A DNA stretch of 64,000 nucleotides from Kluyvera sichuanensis. Lineage in GTDB: Bacteria > Pseudomonadota > Gammaproteobacteria > Enterobacterales > Enterobacteriaceae. The notes under the pieces were generated by a model. It did not search any database. It saw only the letters and a list, made by a program, of their open reading frames with translations, and had not been told where the DNA came from. The stretch is from positions 121,713 through 185,712 of the forward strand of contig NZ_JABBJF010000007.1 in assembly GCF_014218705.1 (NCBI RefSeq). The letters run 5' to 3'. Positions 58,281-64,000 of this stretch are shown here, in pieces; the first letter of the stretch is position 1; each line of letters starts with the position of its first letter. The translations under genes were made by a program, and so were the position numbers.

Positions 58281-58496
58281 ATGACGCTTGAACGAATCAG
58301 CGCCTTTGTTACGTACTGCATCGCCTTATTCATGGCGAAGCTTGGGAACTTTGATCTGCAGGCTGCAGCGACCATCACCGGAATGGTGCTGGGTTTGTGC
58401 ATGTTTCTGGTCAGCTGGTACTACCGGCACAAGACCTATCAGCTGCTTGCCAGCGGGAAAATCAGCCGGGGTGAATATGAGTCTGCGGGCCGTTAA
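58281..58496 (+). CDS. phage holin
   Basis: A 71-residue membrane protein with two hydrophobic segments (FVTYCIALFMAKLG and ATITGMVLGLCMFLVSWYY) and a basic tail. Position between X and the endolysin gene is that of the P2 Y holin, though the sequence looks closer to the HP1-type holin class. It should permeabilise the inner membrane to time lysis. The endolysin start lies inside its 3' end. Confidence 0.85.
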   Translation: MTLERISAFVTYCIALFMAKLGNFDLQAAATITGMVLGLCMFLVSWYYRHKTYQLLASGKISRGEYESAGR

Positions 58497-59001
58497 AAAC
58501 TGCGTTATCGGTGTGGTGCTGGCGATTGCCGCCACGCTGCCGGGTTTTCAGCAACTCCACACATCAGTGGAAGGATTAAAGCTGATTGCGGATTACGAGG
58601 GATGCCGCCTGCAGCCTTATCAGTGTGATGCGGGGGTGTGGACTGACGGCATCGGCAACACGTCAGGCGTGAAGCCGGGCAGGACCATTACAGAACGGCA
58701 GGCGGCGGGAAACTTCATCACCAACGTGCTGGGGGTTGAAACCGCGCTGGCACGCTGTGTCCTGGTGGATGTTCCGCAGTTTGTCTATGACGCGCTGGTG
58801 TCTCTGGCCTTTAACGTTGGGACCGGCAATGCCTGCAGTTCCACCATGGTGAAGTTTATTAATCAGAAGCGCTGGCGGGATGCGTGCTATCAGCTGCCGC
58901 GCTGGGTGTATGTCAACGGTGTATTTAATCAGGGGCTGGATAACCGCCGCGCGCGGGAACTGTCCTGGTGCTTAAAAGGGGCGGAACGGAATGAAAAGTA
59001 A
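58477..59001 (+). CDS. K: SAR endolysin (lysozyme) K
   Basis: A 174-residue lysozyme that cuts peptidoglycan. The N-terminus has a weakly hydrophobic signal-anchor-release segment (CVIGVVLAIAATLPGFQQL). The T4-lysozyme-type catalytic Glu (DYEGCRL), Asp (QCDAG) and Thr (WTDGIG) follow, then the FNVGTGNACSSTMVKFIN region. I start at the ATG at 58477 with GGGGTGA upstream, inside the holin gene; the longer frame is an artefact. Confidence 0.93.
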   Translation: MSLRAVKNCVIGVVLAIAATLPGFQQLHTSVEGLKLIADYEGCRLQPYQCDAGVWTDGIGNTSGVKPGRTITERQAAGNFITNVLGVETALARCVLVDVPQFVYDALVSLAFNVGTGNACSSTMVKFINQKRWRDACYQLPRWVYVNGVFNQGLDNRRARELSWCLKGAERNEK

Positions 59002-59368
59002 AGTGATGAATGTGATTTTCCAGCTGGCATGGCTGGCGCTGTTAGTGATTACCCTGTTTTTCCCGCGTAGCGCGGCGCCGGTCGTACTGGCGGCGCTGGT
59101 CTGGGTGGCTTGCTTCCTTTGCTGGTTGATTGCTCTGGTGTGCGCTGTGGGCTGGTTTGCCGGAGGCCGCGCGCGTGATGAGGTTCTGGAAGGACTGAGA
59201 ATATTTAAAAAATTACCCCGCAAACCTGTGCGCAGTTGGGGAATGCGGCTGGTGATCATTCTGGGCCTCGCCTGTTCGGGGTGGGTGATCACCCTGGTGT
59301 TTTACCTGCTTACGCTGGTTATGTATCAGATTGCCCGCGTGCAGCTGGCAGAGCCAGTGGTGGCCTGA
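58991..59368 (+). CDS. LysA-like membrane protein
   Basis: A 125-residue protein with three to four hydrophobic segments (VIFQLAWLALLVITLFF, VVLAALVWVACFLCWLIALV, LVIILGLACSGWVITLVFYL). It occupies the position of P2 lysA, a lysis-timing protein thought to act as an antiholin. It overlaps K by 11 bases and shares its last base with the lysB start. Confidence 0.75.
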   Translation: MKSKVMNVIFQLAWLALLVITLFFPRSAAPVVLAALVWVACFLCWLIALVCAVGWFAGGRARDEVLEGLRIFKKLPRKPVRSWGMRLVIILGLACSGWVITLVFYLLTLVMYQIARVQLAEPVVA

Positions 59369-59793
59369 TGCGCATACTGGCGGCGGTGGTGGTGCTGGTT
59401 CTTGTCTTGCTTGGCTGGCAATCGTGGCAGCTGAGCAAGGCCCGGCAGACGATTGAGCTGCAGGGACGTGATCTGGAAGCCAGTAAGGAAAAACAGGCCC
59501 GCGCCAATAGTCAGCTGATCGCGCTGTCTATTCTGACCGAAACCAACAACCGGGAGCAGGCGCGGCTTTATGCGGCGGCGGAAGAATCCACCGCGCAGCT
59601 GCGCCAGCGGCAACGGCGTATTGAGGAGCTTAAACGTGAAAACGATGATTTGCGGCGCTGGTCTGATACTCCTTTGCCTCCTGACGTTATCAGGTTGCGG
59701 GACCGCCCCGCGCTCGCCGGAGGTGCAGCTTACCGTGAATGGCTGTCCGAAAATAACGCAGTGCCTCCTGCAAAAGTCGTCAGCCAGGACTAA
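59368..59793 (+). CDS. lysB: LysB, inner-membrane spanin (Rz-like)
   Basis: 141 residues, as in P2 LysB. One N-terminal hydrophobic anchor (ILAAVVVLVLVLLGW) is followed by a periplasmic coiled coil (QLRQRQRRIEELKRENDDLR). With LysC it fuses inner and outer membranes in the last step of lysis. I start at the ATG at 59368; the upstream extension is a shadow. Confidence 0.92.
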   Translation: MRILAAVVVLVLVLLGWQSWQLSKARQTIELQGRDLEASKEKQARANSQLIALSILTETNNREQARLYAAAEESTAQLRQRQRRIEELKRENDDLRRWSDTPLPPDVIRLRDRPALAGGAAYREWLSENNAVPPAKVVSQD

Positions 59794-59926
59794 TGGCGAT
59801 CTGCTTACGGCGGCTGATGAAGCCGAGGCTGCATGGGCCATCTGCGCCGATAAGGTGGATGTGATTATTGCCTGCCAGGAGCGAAACAGTGAACAAGCCT
59901 CAATCCTTACGCCACGCGCTCAATAA
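59636..59926 (+). CDS. lysC: LysC, outer-membrane spanin lipoprotein (Rz1-like)
   Basis: 96 residues, as in P2 LysC. It is embedded in another frame within lysB and extends past its end, the usual Rz/Rz1 arrangement. A signal sequence with the lipobox LTLSGC is visible near residues 14-19. It starts with GTG at 59636. Its 3' end overlaps gene R. Confidence 0.88.
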   Translation: MKTMICGAGLILLCLLTLSGCGTAPRSPEVQLTVNGCPKITQCLLQKSSARTNGDLLTAADEAEAAWAICADKVDVIIACQERNSEQASILTPRAQ

Positions 59927-60323
59927 GTCGGTGCAGTACGTCCGGGAAAACCCGGACAAGCTGCATATGTTCGTGGACAAAGGCGCAGTAGTGGCGACCG
60001 GTGCGCCGTCTATTTCATGGGAATACCGGTACACCCTGAATGTGGTGATAGTCGATTTTAGTGGCGACCAGAATTTACTGATGGCGCCGATCCTTCAATG
60101 GCTGAGTGTTAACCAGCCTGACGCCATTAATAACCCGGAGCTGAGGGAAAAACTATTCATCTTTGAAGTGGATATCCTGCGCAATGATATTTGCGATATC
60201 AGCATAGACCTGCAGCTGACGGAGCGTGTTGTGGTCAGCACTGATGGCGGCGTGTCGAGCGTGGAAGCCGTGCCGGAGCCGGAAAACCCTGATGATGCTA
60301 TGTGGACGGTGAAACGTGGATGA
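59889..60323 (+). CDS. R: tail completion protein R
   Basis: A 144-residue P2 R-family protein (SLRHALNKSVQYVRENPDKL at the N-terminus) needed to finish the tail end that joins the head. It starts with GTG at 59889 with GGAG upstream and overlaps lysC by 38 bases and S by 8 bases. Confidence 0.92.
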   Translation: MNKPQSLRHALNKSVQYVRENPDKLHMFVDKGAVVATGAPSISWEYRYTLNVVIVDFSGDQNLLMAPILQWLSVNQPDAINNPELREKLFIFEVDILRNDICDISIDLQLTERVVVSTDGGVSSVEAVPEPENPDDAMWTVKRG

Positions 60324-60762
60324 GCTGCAGCAGGTTGATGCGTGGCTGACGGCGCTGCTGGCTAACCTGGGACCAGCAGAACGGAAGCGAATGCTGCGCG
60401 AGCTGGCGCAGCAGCTGCGCCGGACGCAACAACAAAACATCAGGCTGCAGCGCAACCCGGACGGTAGCGGATACGAGCCGCGCCGCGTCACGGCACGCAC
60501 AAAGCAGGGACGCATCAAGCGGCAGATGTTTACTAAATTGCGCACCGCTAAATACCTGAAAGCCACCGCCAGCGCAGACTCTGCCAGCGTGCAGTTTGAG
60601 GGGCGAGTGCAGCGAATTGCCCGCGTTCACCACTATGGCCTGCGCGATAGAGTCAGCCGCAAAGGGCCGGAAATCCGCTACACGGAACGCCGCCTGCTGG
60701 GCGTAAACGATGAAGTGGAAACGATAACCCGTGACACGTTGCTGCGCTGGCTTGCGGGGTGA
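60316..60762 (+). CDS. S: tail completion protein S
   Basis: A 148-residue basic protein of the P2 S / Mu gpG-like virion morphogenesis family (MLRELAQQLRRTQQQNIRLQ, then GLRDRVSRKGPEIRY). It works with R in tail completion. The next gene is separated by 68 bases carrying a late promoter. Confidence 0.93.
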   Translation: MDELQQVDAWLTALLANLGPAERKRMLRELAQQLRRTQQQNIRLQRNPDGSGYEPRRVTARTKQGRIKRQMFTKLRTAKYLKATASADSASVQFEGRVQRIARVHHYGLRDRVSRKGPEIRYTERRLLGVNDEVETITRDTLLRWLAG

Positions 60763-60766
60763 TCTT

Positions 60767-60784
60767 TGTGTCAATGCTGGTACA
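60767..60784 (+). promoter_or_regulatory. Ogr/Delta activator site of the V late promoter
   Basis: TGTGTCAATGCTGGTACA fits TGT-N12-ACA. It lies 47 bases before gene V, where P2 has the late promoter PV for the baseplate and fibre genes. Confidence 0.8.
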
Positions 60785-60830
60785 AGTCACCGCGCTGCCT
60801 CCTTTTTCTCTCTGATGGCAACCTTTCCTT

Positions 60831-61454
60831 ATGAATGCACAGCTAACAGAAATCATGCGCCTTATCACCAATCTGATCCGCACCGGTACGGTGATCGATG
60901 TGGACCGGAAGAACTGGCTATGCCGGGTGAAAACAGGCGACCTCGAAACCAACTGGATTAACTGGCTGACCTGCCGCGCCGGTAAATCGCGCACGTGGTG
61001 GAAACCGTCAGTGGGTGAGCAGGTTGTGCTGCTGAGTCTGGGCGGCAATCTGGAAACCGCCTTTGCGCTGCCTGCCGTCTATTCCAATCAGTACCCACCG
61101 CCGTCTGATTCTGAGGACGGCAGCGTGACCGAATATGACGATGGCGGCTGGTTTGAATACGACCCAGCCACGGGCCGCTGGTACGTCCGGGGCATCAAAT
61201 CCATGGTGATCGAGGCTGCTGATAACGTCACTTTTAAAACCAGTGAGTTTGTGGTGGTGGCTGACAATACGCGGATTAACAGTGATGTGGTGATTAACGG
61301 CGGCGTTACCCAGGGCGGCGGCGCCATGAGTTCAAACGGTATTGTGGTCGATAAGCACGGTCATGATGGCGTGAAAGCTGGCAACGATACATCAGGGGGC
61401 CGGTATGACGATGTATCTGGGCATGAATCAGGCCAACGGAAAAGCGATCACTGA
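60831..61454 (+). CDS. V: baseplate spike protein V
   Basis: A 207-residue trimeric membrane-piercing spike of the P2 V family. The N-terminal OB-like domain has RTGTVIDVDRKNWLCRVKTG and WWKPSVGEQVVLLSLGGNLE. The beta-helical C-terminus (TRINSDVVINGGVTQGGG) ends in a HGHDG-type metal site. It is the first gene of the PV operon; its last 50 bases overlap W. Confidence 0.93.
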   Translation: MNAQLTEIMRLITNLIRTGTVIDVDRKNWLCRVKTGDLETNWINWLTCRAGKSRTWWKPSVGEQVVLLSLGGNLETAFALPAVYSNQYPPPSDSEDGSVTEYDDGGWFEYDPATGRWYVRGIKSMVIEAADNVTFKTSEFVVVADNTRINSDVVINGGVTQGGGAMSSNGIVVDKHGHDGVKAGNDTSGGRYDDVSGHESGQRKSDH

Positions 61455-61764
61455 TACGGACCATTTGCGGCAGTCGGTGAGGGATATTTTGCTGACGCCG
61501 CAGGGCAGCCGGATTGCCCGCCGGGAATATGGCTCGCTGCTTTCTGAGCTTATCGATCAACCCCAGAACCCGGCGCTGCGCCTGCAGGTTATGTCTGCTG
61601 TTTATGTGGCGCTGAGCCGCTGGGAACCCCGCCTGACGCTGGATGCCATTTCTATCAGCACAAATTTTGATGGCTCGATGGTGGTGGAGCTTTCCGGGCA
61701 GCGCAACGATGGCGCCGCAGTTTCTCTTTCCATATCGACAGGAGCTGAAAATGGCAGTAATTGA
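61405..61764 (+). CDS. W: baseplate wedge protein W
   Basis: A 119-residue gp25-like lysozyme-fold wedge protein (HLRQSVRDILLTPQGSRIAR, then REYGSLLSELID). It overlaps V by 50 bases and J by 14 bases, as in P2-type phages. Confidence 0.93.
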   Translation: MTMYLGMNQANGKAITDTDHLRQSVRDILLTPQGSRIARREYGSLLSELIDQPQNPALRLQVMSAVYVALSRWEPRLTLDAISISTNFDGSMVVELSGQRNDGAAVSLSISTGAENGSN

Positions 61765-62668
61765 CCTTTCCCAACTGCCGCCGCCGCAGATTGTGGATGT
61801 GCCGGATTTTGAAGCGCTACTGGCGGAACGCAAGGCGGATTTTGTCGCGCTTTACCCTACTGATGAGCAGGAGGCAGTGATGCGCACGCTGGCGATGGAG
61901 TCTGAACCAATAGTGAAGCTACTGCAGGAAAGTACTTACCGTGAAATTTTGCTGCGTCAGCGCATTAACGAAGCCGCACAGGCTGTTATGGCTGCGTATG
62001 CCATCGGCACTGACCTGGAACAGCTCGCGGCAAACAATAACGTTAAACGCCTGACGGTGACGCCTGCAGATGATGACGCTGTGCCGCCGGTCGCCGCCGT
62101 GATGGAAAGTGATGATGCATTGCGGCAGCGCGTGCCGGAAGCCTTTGAAGGGTTATCCGTTGCAGGGCCATCTGCAGCGTATGAGTTTCACGCTAAAAGT
62201 GCTGATGGTCGCGTGGCTGATGCCAGTGCGACCAGCCCGGCACCGGCGGAGGTGGTGCTTACTGTTCTGAGCCATGACGGGGATGGGACCGCATCAGAGG
62301 AACTGCTGGGCGCGGTGGCGCTGGCGGTAAACGGGGAAGATAAAAGGCCCATTGCGGATCGTGTCACGGTGCAGTCTGCCGCGATCCACCACTACAGCGT
62401 TAAAGCAAAACTGCATCTATTTGATGGCGTCATTGCAGGGCCATGCCTTGAGGCTGCAAACGCAAATTTAGCCGCATATCTGATTGAGCAAAAGCGCCTG
62501 GGGAGAAGCGTACGCGGTGAGTCTTATGGTGCGGTGTTACGTGTTGCCGGGGTGGATTGGGTAGAAATGATTGAACCTGCCGCCGATATCATTATGGACC
62601 GCACGGCATCGGGCTTTTGCGATGGGTGTGATGTATCGGTGGCGAGTGAGGACGCCGGGAATGAGTAA
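61751..62668 (+). CDS. J: baseplate assembly protein J
   Basis: 305 residues against 302 in P2 J. Landmarks are MAVIDLSQLPPPQIVDVPDF at the start, LRQRINEAAQAVMAAYAIGT, and RQRVPEAFEGLSVAGPSAAY typical of the gp47/Baseplate J family. I start at the ATG at 61751; the longer frame from 61643 is antisense to family homology and lies inside W. Confidence 0.94.
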   Translation: MAVIDLSQLPPPQIVDVPDFEALLAERKADFVALYPTDEQEAVMRTLAMESEPIVKLLQESTYREILLRQRINEAAQAVMAAYAIGTDLEQLAANNNVKRLTVTPADDDAVPPVAAVMESDDALRQRVPEAFEGLSVAGPSAAYEFHAKSADGRVADASATSPAPAEVVLTVLSHDGDGTASEELLGAVALAVNGEDKRPIADRVTVQSAAIHHYSVKAKLHLFDGVIAGPCLEAANANLAAYLIEQKRLGRSVRGESYGAVLRVAGVDWVEMIEPAADIIMDRTASGFCDGCDVSVASEDAGNE

Positions 62669-63272
62669 CAGCACGCTCCTGCCGCCTGGCTCATCTGCGC
62701 TTGAGCGTCGCCTGGCACTGACCTGCAGCGGCATTTCTGATCTGCAGGTTCCGCTGCGTGACCTGTGGAATCCAGCAACGTGTCCGGTGCGCTTCCTGCC
62801 TTATCTAGCATGGGCTTTTTCAGTGGACCGCTGGGACGAAAGCTGGGCCGAAAGTACAAAACGCCAGGTGGTGCAGGATGCTTTCTTTATCCATCAGCAC
62901 AAAGGGACGATCAGCGCTGTCCGGCGTGTAGTGCAGCCGTTTGGTTTCCTGATCCGTGTGCTGGAGTGGTGGCAGACCGGGGAAGTACCGGGAACTTTTC
63001 GGCTTGATATTGGGGGGCAGGAGCAGGGGATTACGGAGGAAACCTATCTTGAGCTTGAGCGCCTAATCCGTGATGCGAAGCCTTGCAGCCGCCATCTGGT
63101 AGGTATGTCTATCAACCTGCAGACCTCCGGCACGTTTTACGCGGGTGCATCCAGTTACATCGGTGAAGAAATCACGGTTTATCCGTATATCACAGAAACC
63201 ATTATTTCCGGCGGAGCCATCTACGATGGGGCTGCAGTCCATATTGCTGACACAATGAGAGTAAATCCATGA
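62661..63272 (+). CDS. I: tail protein I
   Basis: A 203-residue baseplate-associated protein of the P2 I family (LPPGSSALERRLALTCSGIS, then LPYLAWAFSVDRWDESW). It is longer than P2 I at the C-terminus. It starts at the ATG at 62661, overlapping J by 8 bases, and its stop overlaps the H start. Confidence 0.92.
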   Translation: MSNSTLLPPGSSALERRLALTCSGISDLQVPLRDLWNPATCPVRFLPYLAWAFSVDRWDESWAESTKRQVVQDAFFIHQHKGTISAVRRVVQPFGFLIRVLEWWQTGEVPGTFRLDIGGQEQGITEETYLELERLIRDAKPCSRHLVGMSINLQTSGTFYAGASSYIGEEITVYPYITETIISGGAIYDGAAVHIADTMRVNP

Positions 63273-64000
63273 CCGCAAAATATTACACATTACTAACGGA
63301 AGTGGGCGCAGCAAAGCTGGCAAACGCCACTGCGCTCGGTGTGCCGTTGAAATTAACGCATATGGCTGTAGGGGATGGCGGCGGTACGCTACCCACGCCG
63401 AGTAGCAAGCAGGTGGCGCTGGTAGGTGAAAAACGCCGGGCGGCGCTAAATTCGTTGTCTATTGACCCGCAGAACGCCAGCCAGATTATCGCTGAACAGG
63501 TTATTCCAGAAAGTGATGGCGGTTGGTGGGTTCGTGAAATAGGCCTGTTTGATGAAGCCGGCGATCTGATCGCTGTAGGAAACTGCCCGGAAAGCTATAA
63601 GCCGCAGTTGGCGGAGGGAAGCGGACGTACCCAGACAGTACGCATGGTGATTATTACCAGCAGCACCGATAACATCACGCTGAAAATCGATCCATCAGTG
63701 GTGCTGGCAACCCGTGGCTATGTAGATAACCTGATTGAAACCCGGCAACAGAAAAGTGACACCCTGACCGCACTGGCAGCTCTGAAACCGGCCAAGGGGA
63801 AGCTGCCATATTTCACAGCGGAAAAGGCAGCTGCGCTGGCTGACTTGAGCGACTTTATTCGTTTGATGCTGAATAAAGGCGATGCTGCAGGTGTTCTCGA
63901 ATACCTTGGTTTAGGAAGTTTGCCAACATTCGGAACGGCAGCATCAAAAGATGTTGGTACCGGAGCTGGTCAAATCCCAGATATGTCGTCATTTCCTTGC
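63269..64000 (+). CDS. H: tail fibre protein H (N-terminal part, cut by window edge)
   Basis: The first 244 residues of a tail fibre. The N-terminal baseplate-attachment domain is conserved in P2 H (YYTLLTEVGAAKLANATALG, then WWVREIGLFDEAGDLIAVGN, and VLATRGYVDNLI near 149-160). The receptor-binding end lies outside the window. It starts at an ATG that overlaps the I stop (ATGA). Confidence 0.92.
   Translation, partial: MTAKYYTLLTEVGAAKLANATALGVPLKLTHMAVGDGGGTLPTPSSKQVALVGEKRRAALNSLSIDPQNASQIIAEQVIPESDGGWWVREIGLFDEAGDLIAVGNCPESYKPQLAEGSGRTQTVRMVIITSSTDNITLKIDPSVVLATRGYVDNLIETRQQKSDTLTALAALKPAKGKLPYFTAEKAAALADLSDFIRLMLNKGDAAGVLEYLGLGSLPTFGTAASKDVGTGAGQIPDMSSFPC

Larger units (their letters stand above)
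37174..64000. mobile_element. 186/P2-type prophage (right end outside window)
   Basis: Starts at the second copy of the tRNA-derived repeat and continues past the window. Gene order (int, cI, cox/apl, cII, early genes, A, cos, Q P O N M L X, holin, K, lys genes, R S V W J I H) is that of phages 186 and P2 permuted at att. All structural genes seen are full length and in frame, so the prophage looks intact so far. The CI/CII arrangement and LexA control are of the 186 type. Confidence 0.95.

Overview
The window comes from an enterobacterial chromosome. The gene content and order fadH-patA-aer-yqjI-yqjH, the prpR-prpBCDE operon, an OmpC/OmpF-type porin, a complete 127-bp ERIC element and a REP-like fragment all belong to Enterobacteriaceae. 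The genus cannot be fixed from the sequence alone. The proteins resemble their E. coli counterparts closely, but the gene order after yqjH is not that of E. coli K-12, so an Enterobacter, Klebsiella or Citrobacter relative is plausible.

Positions 1-21325 are core or long-resident chromosome. They hold fadH (C-terminal part off the left edge), patA behind a sigma-54-type promoter and with a TTG start, aer behind a sigma-28-type promoter, and the metal/siderophore pair yqjI/yqjH with Fur-like and YqjI-like operators. Next come a POT-family peptide transporter whose leader carries an ERIC element, a small conserved protein and a porin with a structured leader. The methylcitrate-cycle locus follows (PrpR, then a sigma-54 promoter, then prpBCDE for propionate catabolism), and then a lipoprotein, a 68-residue orphan and a Sel1-repeat membrane protein.

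Positions 21326-37218 are an integrated defence island. It is flanked by a 45-bp direct repeat that contains the 3' part of a tRNA-Ile(CAT) gene (ileX type). It carries a tyrosine integrase, a Fic protein, several orphans and a HigA-like regulator. It also carries a full type I restriction-modification operon (hsdM-hsdS-hsdR) and, directly behind it, a McrBC-type operon. The McrB there has a PUA/EVE-like insertion inside its nucleotide-binding domain, and an unrecognised 205-residue protein closes the operon.

Positions 37174-64000 (running off the right edge) are a 186/P2-type prophage in the same tRNA site, so the two elements stand in tandem. Its order is int, a BRCT/TerB-like protein, CI repressor, Cox/Apl-like, CII-like, early genes, a methylase cassette, replication protein A, SOS-controlled DinI/Tum-like genes, an inserted methyltransferase plus GHKL-ATPase/nuclease module, cos, a zinc-ribbon protein and a Cas2-like protein. 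The structural genes follow as Q P O N M L X, holin, K, lysA-like, lysB, lysC, R S V W J I and the start of H. Two Ogr/Delta-type sites (TGT-N12-ACA) sit where P2 late promoters are expected.

The most unusual items are four. One is the cytosine methyltransferase plus GHKL ATPase fused to a PD-(D/E)XK nuclease, in the phage locus where P2 keeps old and tin. The second is a stretch of about 830 bp (43926-44753) in which two overlapping frames both look like real phage methylase-family coding sequence. The third is the McrB with an inserted reader-like domain and its unknown partner. The fourth is the Cas2-like protein next to cos. No CRISPR array, rRNA or complete tRNA was seen.
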